This document shows positions 1 through 8,312 of a DNA stretch of 31,379 nt, in pieces. The translations under genes and the position numbers were made by a program. The stretch comes from JADKBO01 sp037968395. GTDB taxonomy: Bacteria > Bacteroidota > Bacteroidia > Chitinophagales > Saprospiraceae. The stretch lies in contig JBBKVK010000031.1 of the NCBI GenBank assembly GCA_037968395.1, forward strand, positions 1-31,379, read 5' to 3'. The notes under the pieces are model-generated. The model had not been told where the DNA came from and made no database searches. It saw only the letters and a program-made list of their open reading frames with translations. Each line of letters begins with the position of its first letter. The first letter of the stretch is position 1.

Positions 1-1517
1 TCATTGTAGTTGACCTTCCATTGATTAGCAATTTTATTATAAAGCTTTGATAATTTTGGTTTGTCATCTGTAAGAACTTCAATACCATTCATATCAAGGT
101 TATCTAATGGAAGCATGAGATAATCTAGATTTTCTATTTCAGAAAAATTAATTGATTCAAATCTAGTATTATTGAAAAGAAGGTCTTTTTTACTTGCAAT
201 AAAAATAAGATTTCTAGAGGATTCTAGACCTGGAGTTGCTAAAATTTTGGTTTTAAAATCAGAATTTCTAAAAGTTTTTAAAACAGATCTAGCTGCCCTA
301 CCATCATATCCTTCAATGGCCCCATAGAAATTGGTTAAAATCATACCTCCATCTTTGAGAAGATTATGGGTATTTTGAAAGCCTTCCTTTGTTAAAAGGT
401 GTTCTGGTACTGATTCACTGAGGAAGGTATCGTATATAATAATATCATATTGTTGAGTATCATTGTTAATAAAATGTCTAGCATCATCTATTATAATTTT
501 TGTGTGAATATCAAGATCAAAATATTTTAGTGAAACTTCTTTGATGCGTTGATCGATTTCTACAACTGAAACATCCATTCCAAGTCTTGTTAATTGCTTT
601 ACAAGCGTACCACCACCTAGACCCAATAATAATACTTTACTTCCTTCTGGATAAATAGAAGCTACAGTGGGCATATAATGTGCCCAATTCCAAAGACTAT
701 ATTCAAAGTCGTGTTCAACATCTACGTAAGTTTGTAAGGTGTTATTTACAATCAATGCTCTGCCTATTTTGTTGGATTCATTAATTTCATACGAAGGGTG
801 ATCTACTACTTTTAGTTGTCCTAATATTCCTTCTGATTGATACAAAACTTTGTATTGATTATTATATATAATTGGTTCTGTAAATCCAACTAAAGTTGAG
901 AGGACTAAAATGGTAAAAATAATTAGAGATTTTGATCTATTGTTAGTAATCGAATAAAGTATTGAAGGTAAGATCATAACAATCCCTATTACAATACTTG
1001 GCATTTTTAAGCCAAATTGTGGAATCAAATAAAACCCCATTAAAAATGTTGCCAATATGCCTCCAACTGTCGAAATTGCGTAAACATTACCTGCATTATT
1101 TCCTGCTCCTTCTATATCAGAAGTTAATAAATTTATAATAACAGGTGATACCATCCCCATACATATTAAAGGGGGAACCATGAAGACTATTAGAGATATA
1201 ATAGACCCTAGTTCTAAATCCCAAGACATAGTAAATGTCATGACCTTTACTGCAATGAAAGGCATTAATATCATTAATACGCCTGCTATTATTAAAATAT
1301 TAAAAAGTAAATTTAGGTTTTTACCATATTTTCGAGATAAAAGACCTCCAAAGAAGTAACCAGTAGTTAACCCTCCTAAGGTAAGTCCTAAAACTGCAGC
1401 CCAAACAGTAACTGATGTGCCAAAATATGGAGCTAATAATTTTGCTCCTACAAGTTCACATACCATTACTGCACCTCCCTCAATAAATGATATGGTAAGT
1501 AAAGTCTTTTTTTTCAT
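1..1517 (-). CDS. Membrane-fused spermidine-synthase-like protein (3' end beyond window)
   Basis: The reading frame runs from an ATG at 1517 through the window edge with no stop, giving at least 505 residues. The first ~215 residues are hydrophobic and hold about six or seven membrane segments. The rest is a spermidine-synthase-type Rossmann methyltransferase-like domain: SAM-type glycine loop GLGGGT at 299-304, acidic residue E320 after the next strand, DDAR at 344-347, and YDT around D363. LTDDKP near 483 resembles the usual C-terminal LTDD motif, so few residues are probably missing. Proteins of this layout are usually annotated as fused MFS/spermidine synthase; whether they make polyamines is often unproven. 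The fold is clear, the substrate is not. It lies downstream of the protease gene on the same strand, separated by a terminator-like hairpin. Confidence 0.85.
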   Translation of the reverse strand, partial: MKKKTLLTISFIEGGAVMVCELVGAKLLAPYFGTSVTVWAAVLGLTLGGLTTGYFFGGLLSRKYGKNLNLLFNILIIAGVLMILMPFIAVKVMTFTMSWDLELGSIISLIVFMVPPLICMGMVSPVIINLLTSDIEGAGNNAGNVYAISTVGGILATFLMGFYLIPQFGLKMPSIVIGIVMILPSILYSITNNRSKSLIIFTILVLSTLVGFTEPIIYNNQYKVLYQSEGILGQLKVVDHPSYEINESNKIGRALIVNNTLQTYVDVEHDFEYSLWNWAHYMPTVASIYPEGSKVLLLGLGGGTLVKQLTRLGMDVSVVEIDQRIKEVSLKYFDLDIHTKIIIDDARHFINNDTQQYDIIIYDTFLSESVPEHLLTKEGFQNTHNLLKDGGMILTNFYGAIEGYDGRAARSVLKTFRNSDFKTKILATPGLESSRNLIFIASKKDLLFNNTRFESINFSEIENLDYLMLPLDNLDMNGIEVLTDDKPKLSKLYNKIANQWKVNYN

Positions 1518-1545
1518 AAATCCTAAATACTATTTTCACAAAAAT

Positions 1546-1575
1546 AAAAAGCAAGGAAATAAGTCCTTGCTTTTT
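1546..1575 (-). terminator. Rho-independent terminator after the subtilase gene
   Basis: GCAAGGA (1551-1557) pairs with TCCTTGC (1564-1570) around a 6-base loop, and A5/T5 flanks extend the stem to 12 bp. Read on the minus strand, the hairpin follows the protease stop (1601) and is trailed by a T-rich run. Read on the plus strand it also has a long T-run, so it could act both ways. Confidence 0.75.
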
Positions 1576-1600
1576 ATTTTTTTTTTAAATTTTCAATATT

Positions 1601-2803
1601 TTAATGATGAGCAATTGGGTCGGGGTTTCCGTCAGGATCACCAATGACATTTCCACTTGTGGTAATTCCCCCAATGAGCAATATTCCACAAACATGGGGA
1701 GCCGCCATAGATGTCCCGCTAAGTGTAGAATAGCCACCATTTTTATAACAAGAATAGACGCTTGATCCTGGAGCACAATAATCAACAGGCGGGTTGCCAT
1801 AATTAGAAAAATAAGACCAGCTATCTCCGTCTGCCATAGATGAGACAGTATATATATTTGGTCCATTTGCTCTAGCAGGCGAACTGTTATTGGCATCTGA
1901 TGATTCATTACCAGCTGCAAGAGCAAATGGGCATGTTGCGCTAGCTGCAATTACAGCATTGTCTAAAGCAGTGGATACTCCTCCTCCGAGACTCATATTA
2001 GCAGCATCGCCACTTGCAGCACTAGCTGCTACGTAATCAACACCAGCAATTACACCAGATGTCGAGCCGCTGCCTCTTCTGTCGAGCACTCTTACAGCTA
2101 CAACAGTTGCATTGGTGGCAACACCAATAGATCCTTCTGTGTTATTTTTTGCTCCTACAATTCCTGCACAATGAGATCCATGTCCATTTTGGTCGTCAGG
2201 TGTAGAGTTTCCACCTAAGAAAGTGACTGAATTTGCTATATCAACATTAAGATCAGGGTGATCCAAATCAATGCCGGAATCGATTATCCAAGCCTTTCCT
2301 GAATTTGTTCCGTCGATAGCACCACCTACTCTTGTAACACCCCAGGGTGTAACTTGTCCACCACTGCCTCCTCCACCTCCTGGAGGGCCTCCCATTACTA
2401 TATTATATGTTTGCTCTTGCTCAATAAGTTTAATCCTTCGATCAGCTTTCAATATTTCAAGTTCTTGTTGCGTAAGTTCAAGTGCTGTACCAGTATAAAC
2501 CTTTATAAATATTTGCTTTAACGTTTTTCCTTTAATTCCAATCTCAGTTAATAATTCATTTATTTTAATACCAGTATTTTCTCTAACTTCAAAATAATTG
2601 GCTCTATTTATTTCTGAAGATGATCTAAAGGCATCTTTAGCAAATATTACAATATAACTATTTGGAATAAGCTTACTTTCAAATGTATCAGGGTCATCAA
2701 TTGTTGTAAATTCGTTTGTAATCTTATCATCTTTTACACAGCTATAAAATATTGTACCAAATATTGAGAATAACATCAGGGAAAAAAGGATTTTCTTTAT
2801 CAT
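1601..2803 (-). CDS. Subtilisin-like serine protease (S8), predicted lipoprotein
   Basis: A 400-aa secreted peptidase. Residues 1-21 form a signal sequence ending at Cys22 (FYSC), which suggests lipoprotein processing. Residues ~48-135 look like an I9-type propeptide/inhibitor domain. A Gly-rich linker (about 138-149) joins it to the S8 catalytic domain, with Asp175 in IDSGID, His208 in NGHGSHCAG, oxyanion Asn299 in AAGNE and Ser365 in SGTSMAAPH. The complete triad predicts activity. The protein stops soon after the catalytic Ser helix with no T9SS C-terminal signal, so it is expected to stay lipid-anchored to a membrane unless released by cleavage. The start at 2803 directly precedes the signal peptide, and a TATATTTG promoter element lies 30 nt upstream. 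Its substrate is unknown. The flanking DNA holds a decayed gene on the other strand. Confidence 0.93.
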   Translation of the reverse strand: MIKKILFSLMLFSIFGTIFYSCVKDDKITNEFTTIDDPDTFESKLIPNSYIVIFAKDAFRSSSEINRANYFEVRENTGIKINELLTEIGIKGKTLKQIFIKVYTGTALELTQQELEILKADRRIKLIEQEQTYNIVMGGPPGGGGGSGGQVTPWGVTRVGGAIDGTNSGKAWIIDSGIDLDHPDLNVDIANSVTFLGGNSTPDDQNGHGSHCAGIVGAKNNTEGSIGVATNATVVAVRVLDRRGSGSTSGVIAGVDYVAASAASGDAANMSLGGGVSTALDNAVIAASATCPFALAAGNESSDANNSSPARANGPNIYTVSSMADGDSWSYFSNYGNPPVDYCAPGSSVYSCYKNGGYSTLSGTSMAAPHVCGILLIGGITTSGNVIGDPDGNPDPIAHH

Positions 2804-2833
2804 GATTTAATAATTTAAAGGTTAAGAATTTTC

Positions 2834-2841
2834 CAAATATA
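2834..2841 (-). promoter_or_regulatory. Candidate -7 promoter element TATATTTG for the subtilase
   Basis: Minus-strand TATATTTG, a perfect match to the Bacteroidota -7 consensus TAnnTTTG, 30 nt upstream of the protease ATG. No clear -33 TTTG at the expected distance. Confidence 0.4.
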
Positions 2842-3019
2842 GAAACTTGTAACTCGATAATATAATATTTTGGGAATAATTATTATTGCTAATTGATAAT
2901 AGATTTAATATAAAACTATATTCTTTTATCAGTCTTAAATGTGACACATACCAGAATAAAATATGGTATGTAATTTACTTAATTGGACTTTTGGAGCAAT
3001 TATTTAATAAGAAACAAAA

Positions 3020-3400
3020 ATGCAATTTAAACTAGAGAATTATACTATTGATGCTAAAGGCGAAGACTAAGCCAGTCTAATCCCTAGTGCAGGTTGCAAT
3101 AACCTACTTTTAATAGATTCATCATATTGCAATGTCTATTTTCCAATATATTTTCTCCCAATGGCAATGGAATTAATGATATTTTCAAAGTATTTAATTA
3201 AGCAGAGTTGATTTTAAATGCCAAATAGTCAATCTATGATAGATAAGGCTTTTAATTCTCCAAGGCAAGTGAATGAAATGATCAATGCCGCAAAGGCAAG
3301 CGGGCTATTCGTTTACAATGTAGCTTATACAGAGAATGACGGTGTGAATTGATATTTTAATGGACCAATTGCCTTGGTGAAATACAAGTATAAAAACTAA
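3020..3400 (+). pseudogene. Decayed T9SS type B (CHU_C-like) C-terminal domain remnant
   Basis: Translating across frames recovers the hallmarks of a gliding-motility/T9SS type B C-terminal domain. In frame 2 there is a run ending NVYFP (to about 3145). After the loss of one base, frame 1 gives NIFSPNGNGINDIFKVF (3145-3195), then AELILNAK and SIYDR-stop-G. After a compensating shift (about 3260-3295), frame 2 gives SGLFVYNVAYTENDGVN (3299-3349), a stop, then YFNGPIALVKYK and a final TAA at 3398-3400. This is the normal order for the family: PN.FSPNGDG.ND, then IYDRWG, then PGVYVY, then a G..tL strand. At least two frameshifts and six internal stops are present, several where Trp is expected (DR-stop-G, GVN-stop-YF). 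The upstream part of the original large cargo gene is not recognisable, so the left boundary is approximate. It is almost certainly non-functional. Confidence 0.8.
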
Positions 3401-3459
3401 GTAAATATTATTGTAGATGGATAAGGTTGCAATACCTTTCTTTATATTGGACAAGGTCT

Positions 3460-3467
3460 TATATTTG
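3460..3467 (+). promoter_or_regulatory. Candidate -7 promoter element TATATTTG for the adenosyltransferase-truA pair
   Basis: A perfect TAnnTTTG match 19 nt before the ATG at 3487, with a near-match to the -33 box (TTTC, 3437-3440) 19 bp upstream. A transcript starting just after it would exclude the upstream in-frame TTG at 3427, which supports the 3487 start. Confidence 0.5.
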
Positions 3468-3486
3468 CAATAATAAAAATCCAAAG

Positions 3487-4029
3487 ATGAAAATATACAC
3501 AAAGGCGGGTGATGATGGTAAGACTTCATTGTTTGGAGGAAAACGAATCCCGAAATATGCAGATCGAATAGAATCTTATGGTACAATTGATGAGTTAAAC
3601 TCTTTTATAGGTGTCTTGGTAGATCATTTGCAAAATGAAGATATGAAGGCTTTCTTACTTGATATCCAACACAATTGCTTTAACATTGGATCGGTGTTAG
3701 CTACTGACCCCGCTTCTGGTTTTAAATTGCCATGCGTTGAAGCCTCAGACATTGAAATTATCGAAAAGGCTATTGACACCATGCAAGTAATGTTGCCTGA
3801 GCTTAAAAATTTCATCTTACCAGGAGGACATCCAGCAGTATCTTATGCTCATGTTTGTAGGACCATTTGCCGAAGGGCGGAACGAAGAGTTGTAGCTCTG
3901 GACAACACAGAAAAAGTTGATCAAAACATTATCTTATACCTCAATCGTTTGTCAGATTACTTCTTTGTACTATCTAGATATATAGGTATGGAGCTTGGAG
4001 TGGGTGAAATAAAATGGCAAAGTAAATAG
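3487..4029 (+). CDS. Cob(I)alamin adenosyltransferase, PduO type
   Basis: A 180-aa enzyme that transfers the adenosyl group of ATP to cob(I)alamin, giving coenzyme B12, in the cytoplasm. The N-terminal ATP-binding signature is present (TKAGDDGKTSLFGG, residues 4-17), followed by YGTIDELNSFIG. The C-terminal half has the family's RRAERRVV and LNRLSDYFFVLSRY segments, and the length is normal. I place the start at ATG 3487 because homologs begin with M.IYTK..D.G and the promoter-like TATATTTG lies just upstream; the 20-codon extension from a TTG at 3427 is not family-like. Its TAG stop is one base before the truA ATG, so the two are probably co-transcribed. No cobalamin riboswitch is visible upstream. 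The PduO fold is clear; the pathway it serves here cannot be told from the neighbours. Confidence 0.93.
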   Translation: MKIYTKAGDDGKTSLFGGKRIPKYADRIESYGTIDELNSFIGVLVDHLQNEDMKAFLLDIQHNCFNIGSVLATDPASGFKLPCVEASDIEIIEKAIDTMQVMLPELKNFILPGGHPAVSYAHVCRTICRRAERRVVALDNTEKVDQNIILYLNRLSDYFFVLSRYIGMELGVGEIKWQSK

Positions 4030-4030
4030 C

Positions 4031-4771
4031 ATGAGATATGCATGTAGAATATCTTATGATGGGACAGATTTCTTTGGGTGGCAATCGCAAAAAAACAGTG
4101 ATAATACTATACAACAAAAGATAGAAGAGGCAATTTCTACAGCAATAAATATCCCAACAGAGATAGTAGGCTGTGGTAGGACGGATTCTGGAGTCCATGC
4201 AAGAGATTATGTTTTTCACTTTGATACTCTTGAAGCAATTGATTGTAGTTTGTTAGAATATAAGCTGAACAAAATGCTCAAACATCAGATGGCGGTCCAA
4301 AGATGTTATAAGGTAGATGATGAATTTCACTCTAGATATGATGCAGTCTCTCGTAGCTACTTATACCGCATTAAGATAGGAAAAGACCCATTTGATAATC
4401 GATTTGCATGGGAATATTTATACAATGACACTTTTGATATCAGCCAACTCAACGAAGTAGCCTCTTTATTAATGGAGTATGATGACTTTTATACATTTTG
4501 TAAAACCCGAACTGATGTCAGTACTACTCTATGTAAAATCACTGAATGCAAGTGGTCGTACGATCATCAAACCAATACATTTGAATTCCACATCACATCA
4601 GATCGGTTTTTGAGGGGCATGATCAGATTAATCGTAGGAGCTTGCCTTAATGTACTTAGAGGTAAATTAACCTTAGATGAATTAAGAACTGCTCTCGGAT
4701 CAAAGCAAAGACTAGAAACTGATTGGAGTGTCCCTGCTAAAGGGTTAACGTTGCACAGTGTGGTTTATTAA
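4031..4771 (+). CDS. truA: tRNA pseudouridine(38-40) synthase TruA
   Basis: A 246-aa enzyme that isomerises uridines 38-40 in the tRNA anticodon arm. The family signature CGRTDSGVHA (residues 48-57) includes the catalytic Asp52. Early SYDGTDFFGWQ (8-18) and late FLRGMIRLIVGACLNV also fit TruA, as does the full length. The ATG at 4031 is one base after the upstream stop, indicating translational coupling with the cobalamin adenosyltransferase. No terminator hairpin is obvious after its TAA; the next genes run in the opposite direction. Confidence 0.96.
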   Translation: MRYACRISYDGTDFFGWQSQKNSDNTIQQKIEEAISTAINIPTEIVGCGRTDSGVHARDYVFHFDTLEAIDCSLLEYKLNKMLKHQMAVQRCYKVDDEFHSRYDAVSRSYLYRIKIGKDPFDNRFAWEYLYNDTFDISQLNEVASLLMEYDDFYTFCKTRTDVSTTLCKITECKWSYDHQTNTFEFHITSDRFLRGMIRLIVGACLNVLRGKLTLDELRTALGSKQRLETDWSVPAKGLTLHSVVY

Positions 4772-4879
4772 GATGAATTTCGTAAACTGTTCGGTAGGAA
4801 AGTTCGAAGTTTAGTTAAAATGTTAAAGTTTGCTAATTTAAAAAGTGAAAAGTAATGTAATACTATGCAAAGACCTCTT

Positions 4880-4993
4880 TCAGATTAACTTAATATTTTC
4901 ACCGAATTCCTTCTCTAAATCTGATCTAGTAGAGGCATTTGATTTTATAACAATTTCGGTATCAAAGGCTTTGCAAATTGTTTGTATTTTCAT
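4880..4993 (-). CDS. Possible 37-aa small protein after dgkA
   Basis: A short frame (ATG 4993, TGA 4880-4882) starts 5 nt after the dgkA stop. The product begins MKIQTICKAFDTEIVIK and is rich in charged residues, without membrane segments or a known motif. The close spacing would fit co-transcription, but the upstream gene is broken, so this may also be debris of a decayed locus. I do not recognise a family. The rest of 4772-4998 holds nothing else I can call. Confidence 0.25.
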   Translation of the reverse strand: MKIQTICKAFDTEIVIKSNASTRSDLEKEFGENIKLI

Positions 4994-4998
4994 AGTTT

Positions 4999-5380
4999 CT
5001 ATATCAATTTAGGAATAAAAATAATCAACCCTATAATAAATGCAGTGACTGTTCCTACCAAAACTGCAGCAGCAGCTAAATCCTTAATTTTCTTTATCTT
5101 ATCATGTTTTTCTGGTGAGATAAAGTCAGCGATGTTTTCAATTGAGGAATTAATTATTTCAAGGTGTGATCACCATGCCAATAGCAAGTATAATAGCTAT
5201 CCAGTCAGAAGTTGAGATCTCCAATAAATATCTAGCGACTAAAGCACATGTGGCAGCAAAAATATGAACCCTAAAATTATGCTCCTCTTTTACAAGAATT
5301 CCCAGTCCGTTAAAAGCATACTTGAAGCTTTTAAGCCTATTTGTGATTGAAAATGCCTTTTGTTTCTTTAGGGTTTGAAT
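4999..5380 (-). pseudogene. dgkA: Frameshifted diacylglycerol kinase (DgkA family)
   Basis: The minus strand encodes a typical small three-helix DgkA-family lipid kinase (diacylglycerol or undecaprenol kinase) in two frames. The first part reads LKSFKYAFNGLGILVKEEHN, then FRVHIFAATCALVARYLLE and DWIAIILAIGMVIT. An extra C near 5163-5164 then produces a stop; removing it restores TLEIINSSIENIADFISPEKHD, KIKDLAAAAVLVGTVTA and a final membrane helix ending at TAG 4999-5001. The shift falls just before the family's conserved E..N..IE active-site motif, so the unshifted product would be inactive. There is no ATG at the expected N-terminus: after an in-frame stop the only candidate initiator is ATT at 5380. 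Either the gene is dead with two lesions, or there is a sequencing error plus an unusual start. Confidence 0.8.
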
Positions 5381-5498
5381 TGTTTAATAGTATTAAATCT
5401 CCACCTTTTTATCTATTGCTTCATGCACAAATTGGTTGAGCTCTATGTAGTCTCTAACCGATGCTTTAAACATAGCCAATACCTAACTTTTTATTTCT

Positions 5499-8102
5499 TT
5501 ACTTTTTCTTCGGAGCTGCTTTCTTTTTAGCAGGAGCCTTTTTCTTAGCTACTGCTTTTTTCTTGGCAGGGGCTTTCTTTTTTGCATCTTTAGAGAATGT
5601 ACCGGGTGCTTGATCTTCAACCCAAGCTTTAACTTGTTCTAGTGTGATGTCTACTAAGTCAGCAGCTTCAGGCTTTTTATCGTCGATCTTCGGTATTTTA
5701 AAGTTCTTCTTATTGTATTTGATGAATGGTCCCCATCTTCCGTTTTCTAAAGCTAACTTTTCAGATTCCCATTGTTTGATATATCTGTTTGCTTCTTTCT
5801 CTACTTTGAGTTTGATAAGCTCAGTTGCTTCAACTTCATTTATAGTTTCAAAGTCGAATCGCTTTGGGATATTGATGAATAGTCCGTTCCATTTTACGAA
5901 TGGTCCAAATCTTCCTTTGCCTTTTGTGATTGGGAGACTTTCATATTCACCAAAAGGAGCGTCTTCCTTGAGCTTTTCATCGATGATCCGCTTTGCCTCT
6001 GTTTCTGTCATGCTTAACGGGTCTATACTTCTTCCAAAATTAGCATAAGTATCACCAAGCTTCACATATGGTCCAAATCTTCCATTATTTACGATGAGTT
6101 CTTCTCCTTTGTATTGCCCAAATGAAATTGGCAATTTGAATAACTCCATAGCTTCTTCAAACGTAATGGTTTCCATGGATTGTCCAGGATTCAAATTAGC
6201 AAATCTTGGCTTTTGGTCTTCCTCTAGCTCTTCAACATCTCCAATTTGTACTACTGGTCCATATCGAGTGATTTGTACCAGTACTTTATGTCCAGAGACA
6301 GGATCTAGACCTAAATCTCTTCTTCCTTTTGCTCTTTCTGCGTTTTCTAGGGTATCATCTACTAATTTGTGAAAAGGACCATAGAAGTTTTTAAGCATTT
6401 GTCTCCACTCGCCTTTTCCTTGGGCTACTTTATCTAGTTTTTCTTCGACATCTGCTGTAAAACTGTAGTTCATTACATCGGTAAAGTTTTCGTCTAGAAA
6501 ATCTGTAACGATCATACCAATATCAGAAGCATAAAGTCTATTAGATGTTGCACCAGTCATCTCTGTTTTGGTGATTTTATTGATTTTATCATCTTTTAGT
6601 GTGACCACTTTATATGCCCTTTCTTCTCCTTCTCTGCTTTCTTTTGTGACATAACCTCTTTCTGTTTCCATTATTTTACTAATGGTTGGGGCATAAGTTG
6701 AAGGTCTACCGATACCAAGTTCTTCTAGTTTTTTCACTAATGATGCTTCGGTGTATCTTGCTGGAGGTCTAGTAAATCTCTCTGTGGCACTGATATTATC
6801 AAGAGGTAATATTTGTCCCTTTTTTAATGGAGGAAGTATGCCTTTTGTGTCTTCGGTCTCATCGTCATCATCAGTTGACTCCATATATACAGCTAAGAAT
6901 CCGTCAAAAACCAACACTTCTCCTTCTGCTTTTAACTTTGCATCTTTAATGGTTGATATGCTTATGTCTACTACTGTTTTTTCTAGTTCGGCATCCGCCA
7001 TTTGAGAAGCTAAAGTTCTTTTCCATATCAACTCATACAATCGCTGTTGGTCTCTATCTCCGGTTGCATTTTTCTTTTCTACGAAAGTAGGTCTGATAGC
7101 TTCGTGAGCTTCTTGAGCATTGGCAGATTTTGATTTATATTTTCGTATTTCTAAGTATTCTTTGCCGTAGTTTGCCTCTATTTCTGTAGCTAATGCTGTG
7201 ACTGCAGTTTCACTTAAGTTAGTTGAATCCGTTCTCATATACGTGATGTGTCCTTGCTCATACAATCTTTGAGCATTTGACATCGTACGGTTTACACTAA
7301 AGCCCAATTTTCTACTGGCTTCTTGCTGAAGAGTTGAAGTCGTAAATGGTGCTGCTGGTTTTCTTTTGAGAGGACGCTTTTCTATGCTTTCTATTTTATA
7401 AGTAGCTCCAATACACTTTTGTATGAATGCTTGGGCATCATCATATTCTGCAATCCTATTGGCTAAGTCTGCTTTTAGAGTAGTTGTCTCTCCTTTTTCA
7501 TTTTTGACATCGAATAAAGCAGATACATTGTAGAATGGTGATGATTCAAACTCTTGGATCTCTCTTTCTTTTTCTACGATCAATTTTACAGATACTGATT
7601 GTACTCTACCTGCACTCAACTTGCCTTTTACCTTCCTCCATAAGACTTCTGACAGTTCAAAACCTACTAATCTATCAAGAATCCTTCTAGCTTGTTGAGC
7701 ATTTACTAAGTCCAAATCAACTGTTCTTGGTTTCAAGACTGCTGCCTGGATGGCAGTCTTTGTGATCTCACTAAATACTATTCTTTTAGTGGTAACTGGG
7801 TCTAGTCCTAAGACTTCACAAAGGTGCCACGATATCGCTTCTCCTTCACGGTCTTCATCCGTTGCTAGCCAGACTTCTTCGACCTTAGCTGCTGTGTCTT
7901 TTAGTTCTTTTACAACTTTTCTCTTTTCTGGAGAGATTATGTATTTGGGTTCAAAATCATTTTCAATAGATACTCCTTTTGTACCCTTGTCTAGATCTCT
8001 GATGTGACCAAAGGAAGATTTGACAGTGAAGTCTTTACCTAAATATTTTTCTATTGTTTTCGCCTTTGCAGGTGACTCAACTATCAGTAATTTTTTTCCC
8101 AT
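5499..8102 (-). CDS. topA: DNA topoisomerase I (type IA)
   Basis: An 867-aa enzyme that relaxes negative supercoils through a 5'-phosphotyrosine intermediate. The TOPRIM domain opens the protein (E9 in VESPAKAKT; DEDREGE with D82 and D84). The catalytic Tyr288 sits in HITYMRTDS. Later domains include the FTRPPARYTEASLVKKLEE region and GIGRPSTYAPT. The C-terminal third has repeated GRFGP(Y/F)VK- and GRWGPFIKY-type units (topoisomerase C-terminal repeats) in place of Cys4 zinc fingers. The last ~30 residues are an Ala/Lys/Pro tail of AKKKAPAKKKA repeats, resembling histone H1 tails and probably adding DNA affinity. The ATG at 8102 gives the canonical N-terminus, with TAGATTTG 29 nt upstream as a possible promoter. 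It is transcribed towards the broken dgkA. Confidence 0.97.
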   Translation of the reverse strand: MGKKLLIVESPAKAKTIEKYLGKDFTVKSSFGHIRDLDKGTKGVSIENDFEPKYIISPEKRKVVKELKDTAAKVEEVWLATDEDREGEAISWHLCEVLGLDPVTTKRIVFSEITKTAIQAAVLKPRTVDLDLVNAQQARRILDRLVGFELSEVLWRKVKGKLSAGRVQSVSVKLIVEKEREIQEFESSPFYNVSALFDVKNEKGETTTLKADLANRIAEYDDAQAFIQKCIGATYKIESIEKRPLKRKPAAPFTTSTLQQEASRKLGFSVNRTMSNAQRLYEQGHITYMRTDSTNLSETAVTALATEIEANYGKEYLEIRKYKSKSANAQEAHEAIRPTFVEKKNATGDRDQQRLYELIWKRTLASQMADAELEKTVVDISISTIKDAKLKAEGEVLVFDGFLAVYMESTDDDDETEDTKGILPPLKKGQILPLDNISATERFTRPPARYTEASLVKKLEELGIGRPSTYAPTISKIMETERGYVTKESREGEERAYKVVTLKDDKINKITKTEMTGATSNRLYASDIGMIVTDFLDENFTDVMNYSFTADVEEKLDKVAQGKGEWRQMLKNFYGPFHKLVDDTLENAERAKGRRDLGLDPVSGHKVLVQITRYGPVVQIGDVEELEEDQKPRFANLNPGQSMETITFEEAMELFKLPISFGQYKGEELIVNNGRFGPYVKLGDTYANFGRSIDPLSMTETEAKRIIDEKLKEDAPFGEYESLPITKGKGRFGPFVKWNGLFINIPKRFDFETINEVEATELIKLKVEKEANRYIKQWESEKLALENGRWGPFIKYNKKNFKIPKIDDKKPEAADLVDITLEQVKAWVEDQAPGTFSKDAKKKAPAKKKAVAKKKAPAKKKAAPKKK

Positions 8103-8131
8103 AATAGAATTAGTTCTGTGTAATTAGATTG

Positions 8132-8139
8132 CAAATCTA
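8132..8139 (-). promoter_or_regulatory. Candidate -7 promoter element TAGATTTG for topA
   Basis: A minus-strand match to TAnnTTTG, 29 nt upstream of the topA ATG. The nearest TTTG lies only 12 bp further upstream, closer than the usual spacing, so only the -7 box is supported. Confidence 0.35.
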
Positions 8140-8225
8140 AGTTTTATATATCAAAAATAAATATTTGTTTGTATTTTTTAGGAAAATGAATCGAGAAGTG
8201 ATCTTATGTTTGACACATGTTAGGC

Positions 8226-8269
8226 AAAAAAAGAAAGGGTAGATAACTTGCATTTACCTACCCTTTCTT
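8226..8269 (-). terminator. Rho-independent terminator after the 53-aa small gene
   Basis: AAGAAAGGGTAG (8231-8242) and CTACCCTTTCTT (8258-8269) form a perfect 12-bp stem with a 15-base loop. On the minus strand a run of seven T follows. It ends a transcript from the small gene at 8313-8474 and insulates topA. Confidence 0.75.
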
Positions 8270-8312
8270 ACGGATCATTTTACATTTTCAACTGGAATCT
8301 CTTTCACTTTTG

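Noticed and set aside
3020..3400. Stop-codon recoding (TGA or TAA read as an amino acid) to explain the readable remnant
   Set aside because: Two frameshifts are also needed, all three stop codons are involved, and intact genes in the window use TGG for Trp and ordinary stops.
3427..3486. 20-codon upstream extension (TTG start) of the cobalamin adenosyltransferase
   Set aside because: Family members begin at M.IYTK, and a TATATTTG promoter element lies inside the extension, so it would not be transcribed.
3401..3486. Cobalamin riboswitch upstream of the cobalamin adenosyltransferase
   Set aside because: The gap after the pseudogene is under 90 nt and the inferred leader is about 14 nt; there is no B12-box-like sequence.
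4982..5215. 77-codon plus-strand frame over the dgkA region
   Set aside because: It is the antisense shadow of the frameshifted dgkA, whose family motifs are on the minus strand.
5393..5473. 26-codon minus-strand frame between topA and dgkA (MFKASVRDYIELNQF...)
   Set aside because: Protein-like composition, but too short with no supporting signal; may be debris of a decayed gene next to the broken dgkA.
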